This document shows positions 55,447-64,000 of a DNA stretch of 64,000 nt, piece by piece. The position numbers and the translations under genes were made by a program. The stretch lies in NCBI GenBank assembly GCA_948567375.1, contig OX419758.1, positions 14,079,001-14,143,000 of the forward strand, read 5' to 3'. Below the pieces are notes generated by a model. It saw only the letters and a list, made by a program, of their open reading frames with translations. It was not told the origin of the DNA and did no database searches. Source of the DNA: Lunularia cruciata. Lineage: Eukaryota > Streptophyta > Marchantiopsida > Lunulariales > Lunulariaceae. Each line of letters opens with the position of its first letter. Within the stretch, counting starts at the first letter, position 1.

Positions 55447-56785
55447 TTAACTGCAACAGCAAACCCGAACCACCAACTGCAACCGCAAGTCGCAACCGCA
55501 AGTGCCCCACCAAGTGCCAACACCACCACGTGCCAACACCAACTAGACACCACCCACTAATGTAACTCTAACCGAGATAACTACACTAGGGGAAAGGCAA
55601 CCTGTAACCTACCATCATAACACGCACTCTCACGGTCTGCAGGTCATCACTTCCTGCCTCACCAGAGAGAAACAAAGGTAGTCTGACTGGTCATCACTCC
55701 AGCCTCACCACCAAGAGCACACCAGAGCACCAACGCTCAAAAGTCAGGGCACCTCACACAAACATGGTGCACAAACAAGAAGTAGAGAATGGAGGGGATC
55801 CAATCACAAGAAATCTAAACAAAAACCCTCCATCTCATAACACAACACGGGACTGACTCTGCCACCATTTGGCATTTGACATAAGAGTAGTTCGTCTCTA
55901 AGTCCTAAGCTACCAGGATCACCAAGAATGGGATAAAACTGCCTCTCCTAGCCAAAGCTACATGTGTATAGATAACAGTGGCGTAGCCACTAGGACAACA
56001 AGTGAGGGTGGACCAGTTGGCTAGGGCACCAGTCTAGGAACAAGAGATCTAGGGGTCAAACCCTGTTGCGCACAATCTAGCAAGAAAGGCAGATTTTGCC
56101 AACCAATGACCAAGATCTACTCTAAACTAGCTAGTCTCACGCCAGCAAGCTGGCTTGCTGGCCCTTCTAGGCCTTCGTAGCCTCTCATAGCCCACAGCCC
56201 TATGCCTCGAAGCCTCTAAATGCCAAATGTGGCCTTTCTTGTTGCCACTTCGAACCTCCTCCAAAATTGGCAAAACTTCTCCAAATCTGTGAAACTCCTC
56301 CAAACTAGCAAAACTTCTCCAAATCTGGCCAAACAGCGAAACTCCTCCAATTCTGGCCATAAATCTGACGTAAAATCTGACATAAACCCTAAAGATGGAT
56401 GTCCGCCAAATCCCCCGCTAACTTTCCACTCGAGCCAAATTGACAAAACGGGTTTTTCCAAATCACAATTTCATGAGAAGAGCTTTCCAAATCCACCTTC
56501 AATTTCACTTTTTGAGCCCAACTCGCAGCAGATTGGTCCTGCCCTTCACCTCTTGAGCTCAAAATCACAACACTGCTCAAAAATTGCTCCTTCTTTGCTC
56601 GAAATTTGGCCAGCGCTTCCGCACACCATCCGCCTAACTGCCAAATCTGCATCAACTGAACGAGCTTCTGCACACTAGGGAAACACCGAACTTGAATCGA
56701 GCTACCACAATCCACCGAGCTTGGAGATACCACCAACAGTCAACGTTCTTGCACCCGATTTCCCCCTGACTTCACTTCTCTGATG
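55447..56785 (-). other. leader of copy 1
   Basis: 1.3 kb between the 5' LTR core and gag. Contains a degenerate tandem repeat at about 56246-56360 (CTCCAAAnT-GnnAAACTnCTCC units). An open frame 56736-56389 (115 codons, MQIWQLGGWCAEALAKFRAK) has no recognised domain. A clear tRNA primer-binding site is not seen next to the core; TTACATCAGAG at 56789-56779 (minus) shares the ATCAGAG part of the iMet site only. Confidence 0.5.
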
Positions 56786-57235
56786 TAATCAGATTGCTTA
56801 ACACTTTCAACTCAACTCAACTCAGATCAGTACTTGATATGTCACTCTATAAACTGCCAACAACTGGGCACTAATTACAGTCAAGCCACACCCACTCAAG
56901 CATAGAGAATCCAGGTGATGCTTGCCGGCCTCTGTCCACCATAGCCAGGAACTCGAAGGCTCAACATCAGAGAAGTGAGCTCTCTGGAGCTCACTTCGAA
57001 ACTATACCCCCCTGGACTCAAGCTAGCACTGGAACCCTAACGGTCCCGCTGATGGCACACTCGACGGTGTGAACGGTGCAAAGTGACGGTGGGCCCAATC
57101 ATGAAGTCAGTACCCCAAACACCAAATCAGACTATCGGAAAGTAGTCCATGAGAAACTACTAGAATAACTCTAACTACTATCACTGGAACTCCAATGTCC
57201 GAGCAACTAGATGCGGAACTACAAATGGCGTGACA
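56786..57235 (-). repeat. 5' LTR core of copy 1 (lacks the tail)
   Basis: Plus orientation TAATCAGATTGC to GGCGTGACA, 450 bp, about 95 percent identical to 40138-40597. The 106-bp tail found twice at the other end is absent here. Confidence 0.92.
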
Positions 57236-57239
57236 AATA

Positions 57240-58141
57240 CCTCGTGGAAGTCTTCATGGTTGTCCTATACTTCCACAAAACCGCATGAATCCTCTTGTCC
57301 CAATGATGTTTAGCCCCTTCCATTTCTGCATCTTTGGCCAACATCATGCACAAGGTCTGATCGGTTCTCTTTGCCAAGCCATCATATTTTGGCTTATATG
57401 ATGTAGTTACTCTATGTGTGATAGAGAAATGTTGTAGCATGGTTGTAGTGATGCTTCCTATAAACTCTACTCCTCTATTAGAAACCAACTCCAAAGGGCA
57501 TCCAAACCTAGTGATAATGTGTTCATAAAGAAATCTACCAATTTCATCTTCATTCTTGTCCCTCAATGGTCTAGCCTCAACCCACTTGGTAAGGTAAAGT
57601 TCCTTGGGGTTCTATTGAGAGGACCTTCAAAATCAATTCCCCACTTCTCAAAAGGTCCTAGCAATGGAATTGATCTAAGTGGTGGAATGGATGTAGACTT
57701 TCTAGCGAAAGCTTGACAAACATGACAAGTTTTGCAATAATCAAGACAATCATTGAAAATCCCTCTCTTATGGTAACCTGCATCTAGAATCTTGAAAACA
57801 GTCACCTTTCTTACAAAGTGTCCTCCAAATACTAAACCTTCATGAAACTGCTTTATGAGTAGGATAGACTCTTCCTTACCCACTGCTCTTTGAAGTAGAC
57901 CATCTACTCCTTGGAGAAAAAGAATATCCTCTACCATTGTATAAGGTCTAGATCTTGCTGCAAGGGCCTTTATCTCCCTAGCATGCATCCCTTCTGGATA
58001 GTTACCTCTTGTCACAAAATCCATATTTTCCTTGTACTCCATTGGAACCTCTTGAGTGATTGAGATTATCATGAGCTCTTCATCTGGGAAAGAATCATCC
58101 ATTGGTTCATCTCCATCATGATCATAGGCCCCAAATAACAA
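57240..58141 (-). pseudogene. element C integrase, N-terminal and core part
   Basis: 58141-57563: FHEGLVFGGHFVRKVTVFKI with CKTCHVC (zinc site), and PLLGPFEKWGIDFEGPL (first Asp). 57566-57219: YEHIITRFGCPLELVSNRGV (second Asp changed to Asn), HRVTTSYKPKYDGLAKRTDQ (Glu changed to Lys) and WKYRTTMKTSTRY, where copy 1 is inserted. The domain looks inactive at two catalytic positions. Confidence 0.88.
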
Positions 58142-58613
58142 AAATCAACATTTGCATGTTTCTTCTCAATCTTCCCACAAAATTTTTGATGAGCATGGCC
58201 TCTATGCCAATCATAGTAGTCTCTACATCATCCCCACTCTTCCTCAACACTATGCAAAATCTGGACTCTAACGTTTCCACTCTTTCCACATAGACTCTCA
58301 TTTTCTCTCCATCTCCTTGTTTGAGAAATGTAACTTCACTCATCAATCTCTCATAACTTTCATATGGAAGAAAGCTCTCAATGAGTGCTGAAGTCAAATT
58401 CTCCCAAGACTCTTCTTCCCCATCTCTCCTCTCTCTCTTTTGGTATTCTGACTCCTACCATGTAAGTGCTGCATCCTCAAAGAAATTTGGTAATAATGAG
58501 GCCTGCTCATTCTTCCTCCTTTCATTGTTTCCTATGCAAGCTCTCTTGAAGTCTCTCACAAAGGTCTCCACATCTTCTCCATCCTTGCCAAAGAAAATTG
58601 GAAGTTTTCCCAT
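58140..58613 (-). pseudogene. element C gag
   Basis: From ATG at 58613: MGKLPIFFGKDGEDVETFVR, FFEDAALTW, a TAG, then LIESFLPYESYERLMSEVTF and DGEKMRVYVERVETLESRFC, VGRLRRN, a Ty3/gypsy Gag core. It then stops abruptly and the next bases are integrase upstream sequence (GAYDHDGDEPMDDSFPDEEL), showing a large internal deletion at about 58130-58140. Confidence 0.85.
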
Positions 58614-60150
58614 CTTAACCCTCACTATCTTTCTTTTCTCTCAATTTTTTTTCTTTTCTCTCACTCTATAACTAATAGAGTATATACATGACTAACACCA
58701 TCTGAGAATAATCCACCCTAGGGAACAAAAAAGTTTTAGGTTACTCCAAGATTTCTATAGCAACATCAAATCCTAGAGTGGATATTAATCAAACTCTTAT
58801 GGATAGTTTATCCATAAGTTGAAAGATTATCTCCATCACTAATCTTGAGAACTAGGTGATGAAGGTGGTAGTATTTTTGTAGCTGTACTAAGACTCTCTC
58901 CAAGATCATACACCAAAGTCTCCAAAATTGCTTTTACTCCACTACACTCATGCCCTTTTGGAAGTCCTTCCATTCCACAAACCTCACACAACTCCTTGGT
59001 CTTAGATCTTCTCCCTCCCAATCTTGGTTAAGAAGGTCCAACACACAAACCCAAATCAAGTAATCATCTCCTTTCTCTCAATCTTTTGCTCTCAAAGGTC
59101 AATGGACATGAACTTGCCTTATTTTCCTTCTCTCCATAGAGACAACACTAAGACTCACTCTTTCCTCCAAGTGGTGTAGGTTTTTGTATCATCTCAACAC
59201 TCTCTTCAAATTCTATTCTAAACTCTTTTTTACTTAAATCCACCCCTAAAATCACCTCAAAACCTTGGGGAACTTTTCATAGTCTGAATTTCCACTCTTG
59301 ATGATCCTCCATATTCCCAAGATGAATCTAAACATTCAAACATGCTTTTTGTTGCTCTCAAACTCCTCATGCATGAGATCTCAACTCTGCAAAATTGACC
59401 CTTCATCACAATGTCCCTAAAATCTCTCAATTGGTTTTTTGCAGTCCTTTGAAATTTTGCACACTTGATCACAACTCTAAGGTGTCACTCCTTGAAAATT
59501 TTTTAGATTTTTTCATTGAGCCATTTGGCCTAAACACCTTTCTATTTAGCACACATATTTCAGATTTTGTCTAAAACCCACCCCCTCACTTTAAAAACTT
59601 ATAATTCTTTGCGCAAGAATGATCTCTCTCTAGTTTTTGTGTCAACAAGTAGGATACAATGCATTGAATTTTCTGAAAATTTTCAGGAAAATCCACTAAA
59701 AATTTAAGAAATGGCACACTCTATAGAATTTTCCAGAGAGCATGTAGTTGCGGGAGCAATTTACCCTATCAACTTTCAAAAATTCTAGCATAGTGCGCAT
59801 AATAGCTCTCACAATAATTTCAAGTGTAGTAACTGAAAGATAGCCCAAGCTATCATTTGTAGAAATTTTAGGTCCAGATCCTAAACTTGAGATTTTGCTC
59901 AAAATCACCTTAATCTCCAAAATCTGCAATCCACCTCACACAATCTCTCCAAATGCTCTCAAGTGTACAAGATGTACAAAATCACCTCAAAGATATCATA
60001 ATGAAGTACATGGTATACAAATGGGTCCAAATTCTCTAACATAAGTTCAGCCCTCTCCTCCCCTAAAGTTCTCTCCAAGTGAGCTCTCATAGTCTCCTTT
60101 TGTCTAATATAGAATTGTACACAGAACATATCTTGCCTTCTAGAGAGGTC
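58614..60150 (-). other. leader of element C
   Basis: 1.5 kb, CT-rich on the plus strand, without a convincing open frame. A Cys-rich reading near 58990 (LCEVCGMEGLPKGHEC) resembles a small zinc-ribbon but is isolated. Long leaders are common in Athila/Tat-type gypsy elements. Confidence 0.5.
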
Positions 60151-60165
60151 TTAGCAACGGAACCA
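60151..60165 (-). promoter_or_regulatory. primer-binding site of element C
   Basis: The minus strand reads TGGTTCCGTTGCTAA four bases after the LTR end. This is not the iMet type. It resembles the TGG.nCCGTTGC sites of Athila/Tat elements; the tRNA is unassigned. Confidence 0.6.
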
Positions 60166-60169
60166 AAAA

Positions 60170-60861
60170 TGTGAGCCGGCCTGTCTCTCTCACTCAGGAT
60201 GAACCTCTAATGGCTATTATGGTAGCGCACCATGGATTAAGAAGGCAAGGAACTCCAACTCCATCATACTCCTCCAAGGCTAACACTCCAAGACTCAAGA
60301 CATCGCTCACTAGAGAACTCAATGAGAGAGATAGTTGCAAATGGAAGGATGTTGAGTACCTCTTCACCCCTTTTTTAATATACTTTTGAAATAGTTGCAC
60401 ACCAAAGTTACTTATTATCATAGTAACTCAAGTTACTAGGTTAAAATTCAAGTAAACTCAAAAAGTAGAAAGGAACATCCATTCACATGGGCATATTCCA
60501 CTAGCATGTGATCTTATCTTGACCCAACCACTAAGTCAAGGATTCTTTCACGTGGACTATCCTTGGACTATAGAAGAACCCAAAACAAAAAGGCTTGCGG
60601 ACCCAAGAGTTCTCAACTCTTTCCTCAAAGTCAAACACCTAGGAATAATAGTAAGTCAACACACTAGAATCCAAAGTAGTGGTGCTCATCTTTTCCACTT
60701 CCTCTAAAGTAAGGTCCCCACTATCTAAGCTATGACTAACTTTAGCTAATCATGACTAATGTAGAACCATCCATTATCTCTATATAAATAATATCTCTCA
60801 AATAATTGTAATACCAAGCTAAATATCACAATACCAAACACATGCACAAATAGGTGTTATA
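60170..60861 (-). repeat. 5' LTR of element C
   Basis: Plus orientation TGTGAGCCGGCC to TAGGTGTTATA, 692 bp. Nearly collinear with 38847-39538. Abuts the methyltransferase copy 2 on the right. Confidence 0.88.
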
Positions 60862-62155
60862 GCTTTGCCAAGCCAAGGCTCACAATCCAAGTCAAATAGT
60901 TCAGGTCCATAGCTTGACCTAACACCTAATGCATGGATGCCTCTGACACTATTGGAACAATGGTAATATTGGTGCAAAAACCCATCACCCGCCCTCTTTC
61001 ATTGGCATTGGGCTCACCAACTGGTGTAATTGTGAATCCTAAACCAGTCCAGGACCTCCCTCTCAAAAAGCATGAGAACTTGGGAAACTCATAAGTGTGG
61101 GAAAAGCGGCTCTAGGCTGTCCAACTAGGTTCACCACTATGATAGGTGACCTATTAGCCACTACCACCATCTGAGACTAACACCTAGCATCCAAGATATC
61201 ATCCATATGATGTATTCTAGTCACTAAATCCCTTCATAAGTTCATTCTAGAACCTTTCTAGGTAAGAGGTTCATCCACCAAAGACAAAGACGACGAGCTC
61301 GTGATCCTACTCTAGCTACATCTAATAAAACAACAAGTCCCATCCAAGAATGGACCTAATGTGTACTTGCCACCAATTAGGTGTGAGAATCACCCATCAA
61401 AGCAATGTTCTTCAAAATGTAAGCTTGAGAAATGGACTAATGAACCTAGAGATGTTGCAATATCTATGATGTCTCCTAAAACACACAAGAATGGGGATCT
61501 TGATGAACCAGACCTTGGCTAGCACATGTATATCCCTAACATGGCCATCCAAAAATCACCAAATGAATAGGACCATGTCATTCTAGATCATGCACCCCCA
61601 GCAAAAAAAAGTCTGCTGGTAGGACCTTTTGGTAACCCCAGACTGCTGACATCAATAATAACTCAGGATACCAATAGGCCAAGTGTGCCACATGATGGAG
61701 AGAGACTCGCCTAGCAATCATATCTCTCTCCACATACAAATACCTTGTACTCGTATATCTGCTTGTAATACCATAGTTAGTTCAATGCTAATCCCACCAA
61801 ACAACTCCAGTAAACATACTCCCTGTATTGGATACTGCCAAGCAAAAAATGTGGTATCCAAAGGTGTCAAGGTAATCAACTATGGAGGCTCATCCTCACA
61901 TTGGTCTCCTGGTGATAGAAAAGCTCTACTCCAAGCCTATTGCACCAACTAATCTACATGTTGTTACAATGCCTCCCCCAAACTCCACAAAGGAATATCA
62001 AGGTGGATGGAACAATCCAACTTGTACTCCAAAACCAAGTGATCTCTTCTGATACTAGAGTATCTTTTGCATGGACATTCTCCTCCAATAACTCACCAGG
62101 CCAAGTAACAAAACCATTGAAAGATGAACTATAGCCGCCATGGTCCCGGACTATA
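60862..62155 (-). pseudogene. copy 2 DNA methyltransferase
   Basis: Motif I reads GVCLLELFGGISI (61825-61783). Motif IV reads VIFGWPC followed by TAG (copy 1 has Gln), then GYTCASQG and DPHSCVF. Motif VI reads AYILKNI (Glu changed to Lys). The region near 61440 has 7 bp more than copy 1 and keeps the frame, and the 19-bp duplication of copy 1 is absent, so copy 2 shows the ancestral arrangement. Catalytic Cys is kept but many stops make it non-functional. Confidence 0.9.
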
Positions 62156-63400
62156 GTGATCCAAGATTACCACTACTGAAGCATATTGGTAGGTGACATA
62201 CTTGTCCCTCACTAGACTGCCAACCTGGTCTATAGGAGGCCACCTCCTCCCAATAGTCGATACTGAAACCCATGGGGCATAACACTGCCCTCCCAACTAG
62301 CACATCATATGACTCAACTATTTTTGCAATAGCCTAAGCTCTCACCACCGAGCTATCAGTTGGGTGACCAGGCTGAACCTAGAAAACAAGCTCTTTACAT
62401 GTAATGTATTATTTTGAACCACCACCTAGAGATGTTTGAATCTAAAATGGACACCTCTCTAGATTGATCTTCTATAATCCTAGACCGATAATTGCGGCCT
62501 TCCCCAACATAAGGAGCTACACACCAGAGTCTAATAAGACTCTCTATGGTGTATAGACCTTCCTTGAAGGTCCCACCAAACAAAAAATCCCCTTCTAGTC
62601 ATCCAATAGGACAACACCAAGTGTGAACCGTACTCTCTCAAAGGCCTGTCTAGTTGGCAACTCCTCCAATCTAGCCGCTACTACCTACCATAAACCATTG
62701 GTCGTTGAGCAAATCCCATGCTCCTCAACCAAGTCAACTCCACTATCAACCACCTTTGCTCTAGTAGTAGGGACCACATTATCCCTACTATCACAAAGCA
62801 TGGCAGCCAACCAGAACATTGGAGTTGGGTGAACTTCCAATGTACACATGCCATTGGTTGAAAATAACGGATAGCACATAATCAGCTGAGCCGCCCCCAA
62901 CATTGTGCTAGACTTAGTCTATGTAGTAGCAAGTAGTTGACTAGTAGGTAGTCTATTGTGCACCACATCACCACCTACCACACCTACATTGGGATGTCTA
63001 AGAGCCATAGATGATGTTTGTAGGCCCTCAAAGAGCATGAAAGACTAGGGGAGTCTGACTTGTCTCCCAACCTCTCCTCTCTATGGTTCCCACTCCATTG
63101 ATGTGCCTCTAGGCTCTGAAGAATGTAATACACTCCTAGTCATTGCTGCATATGCATCCACTTGTGCTACTCCGTACATGAAGTCCAAAGCATCTTTATC
63201 ACTTGCATATGAGGTGGAAGCCTCAAAACCTGAATCTGATCTCCTCTGAGCAATGACCATACTAGCCAATCTCTACTCCAATTGCTCAATCCAAGTAGCC
63301 ATAGCTATATCAAAAGTAAGGGTAGGTATTGCACCCCTACTAGGTGTAGATCCTTTACCACCACCTTGTCCTCCATGAATTGGAGCCCCTTTACTACCTG
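62156..63400 (-). pseudogene. copy 2 protease and linker
   Basis: 63269-63081 reads MASMVIAQRRSDSGFEASTS, and 62903-62685 reads MLGAAQLIMCYPLFSTNGMC, both matching the copy 1 linker. The protease active site is RVLLDSGV near 62545, with TAG stops on both sides. Confidence 0.85.
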
Positions 63401-64000
63401 CTATAGCAGTCCTACCACTCCATATCTCCAGGTGTTGGTAAAAGCACTTGTCACTAGTGTGACCAAATCTATGGCAATGCTCACACTGCCTCTATGCTGG
63501 TTGTGATGCACCTAAGGTATCAAGTCCGTTGCCTTGAGGGCACTCTCTCCTATGATGAGGTCTACCACAAGTCCAACAAGCAACACCACTACTCATTGGC
63601 TGCTATTGACCAAAAAATGAAGGTAAAGGTCTAACTACAGTAGGCCCTCCACTCGCTCCATAGGACCTAGGTTGTCCACCCTGTCCTAAAAAACCAACTA
63701 GACGTGGTGCACTCTATTGCACTCTAGAAGAAGTCATAGTTGTGGATGAGGTCTCCCTACCATATCCAATGTCTTTACTCTCTCCTCCACCATGTTGAGC
63801 TCAATACGCTTAGCCAAAACAAAGACCACCACCAAAGTAGGCAAAGTAGCTTATAACAATGTAGCATCACTAACTCTACGTCAAAACTCTCTATCTAGTT
63901 TCTCATACCAAAAGTGGTTGCTTGAGCATCAATAACTCCTTGAATGAAACTAATCAGTTGCCTCATGCGAGTGTATACCTTGCATAGGCTCTCTCTAACC
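63401..64000 (-). pseudogene. copy 2 Gag C-terminal part with zinc knuckles
   Basis: Reads CEHCHRFGHTSDKC for the second knuckle, preceded by Gln where copy 1 has a stop, and GQGGQPRSYG where copy 1 has another stop. At 63960-64000 Gag is uninterrupted across the site where the chromovirus sits in copy 1. Continues beyond the window. Confidence 0.88.

Larger units (their letters stand above)
40032..57235 (-). mobile_element. Ty3/gypsy retrotransposon encoding a DNA methyltransferase and a PHD finger (copy 1)
   Basis: The element runs from TGTCATGCG (40032) to GGCGTGACA (57235), bounded by AATA at 40028-40031 and 57236-57239. Without the nested chromovirus it is about 9.6 kb. Minus-strand order is leader, Gag with two zinc knuckles, protease, cytosine-5 methyltransferase, RT, (RNase H nearly absent), integrase, PHD finger, PPT. 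The parts share one reading frame apart from a 7-bp deletion, a 19-bp duplication, a 1-bp loss in RT and the RNase H deletion. About a dozen single stops are mostly explained by C-to-T or G-to-A changes. LTR parts are arranged in a circularly permuted way. Copies 2 and 3 in this window confirm the family. Confidence 0.93.
38847..60861 (-). mobile_element. Ty3/gypsy element C, internally deleted, host of copy 1
   Basis: LTRs 60170-60861 (5') and 38847-39538 (3') on the minus strand. The unique internal part is only gag plus integrase: gag runs into the integrase zinc-binding region at about 58140 without protease, RT or RNase H. Copy 1 of the methyltransferase element sits in the integrase gene with AATA on both sides; removing it restores the integrase reading (TSTRY joined to SPFQLVYG). 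Without insertions element C is about 4.8 kb. No target duplication links its two outer flanks (CGTCA versus GCTTT), so its ends may be recombined. Confidence 0.82.
60862..64000 (-). mobile_element. methyltransferase-type Ty3/gypsy family, copy 2 (partial)
   Basis: Aligns with copy 1 from about 43988 to 47131 and continues to the window end into Gag. In minus order it has Gag (RESLCKVYTRMRQLIS), two zinc knuckles, protease and methyltransferase, truncated at the left by element C. It is more decayed than copy 1, but supplies residues lost there and the empty chromovirus target site. RT and integrase are not in the window. Confidence 0.92.

Noticed and set aside
58839-59021. Small zinc-ribbon gene near 58990
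   Set aside because: Short isolated Cys-rich reading in a leader with stops; no support from a second copy in the window.

Overview
This window looks like nuclear DNA of a land plant. It holds one ordinary host gene near the left edge, followed by about 56 kb of nested and decayed LTR retrotransposons. Evidence for a plant is a five-exon gene for an organellar single-stranded DNA-binding protein with the plant-specific PDF motif (OSB family), retroelement primer-binding sites matching plant initiator Met-tRNA, and both Ty1/copia and Ty3/gypsy (including chromovirus) lineages. The depth of nesting would fit a large genome such as a gymnosperm or fern, but I cannot name the species.

Layout. 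1-3079 is AT-rich and without a recognised gene. 3080-6019 (+) is the OSB-type gene. 8028-15393 is a badly decayed fragment (copy 3, minus strand) of an unusual Ty3/gypsy family, split by copia element 1 (8758-14285, +). 15394-21869 holds an unrecognised charge-rich coding remnant (unit A, minus) interrupted by copia element 2 (17330-21746, +, perfect GGAAG target duplication). 21870-34439 is copia element 3 (minus), itself interrupted by gypsy element 4 (25028-31566, minus, chromodomain type) and by a solo LTR. 34440-37600 is a second charge-rich remnant (unit B, plus) with another solo LTR. 38847-60861 is an internally deleted gypsy element (element C, minus). Inserted into its integrase gene is the main object of the window, a Ty3/gypsy element (copy 1, 40032-57235, minus, 4-bp AATA target duplication), which in turn carries a chromovirus (47132-54711, minus, CTTGC target duplication). 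60862-64000 is a second copy (copy 2, minus) of the same unusual family.

The unusual family. Ignoring stop codons, two small frameshifts in the methyltransferase part and one in RT, copy 1 reads as one polyprotein: Gag with two zinc knuckles, aspartic protease, a cytosine-5 DNA methyltransferase resembling the DNMT3/DRM class (motifs I, IV with Pro-Cys-Gln, VI with Glu-Asn-Val, VIII and IX/X in conventional order), reverse transcriptase, integrase, and a complete PHD-finger signature at the extreme C-terminus. Copies 2 and 3 carry the methyltransferase and PHD parts respectively, so these domains belong to the family and are not a chance neighbour. An element that carries its own DNA methyltransferase and a histone-tail reader could modify or target chromatin; that is inference. 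Capture of cytosine methyltransferases by retrotransposons has, from memory, been reported in some algae and dinoflagellates; I cannot check whether this plant lineage has been described. The ends of copy 1 are also odd: its LTRs are circularly permuted relative to PPT and leader, as if integration used an internal palindrome of a two-LTR circle.

All the retroelement genes here are disrupted. The OSB gene is the only locus that looks intact and functional.
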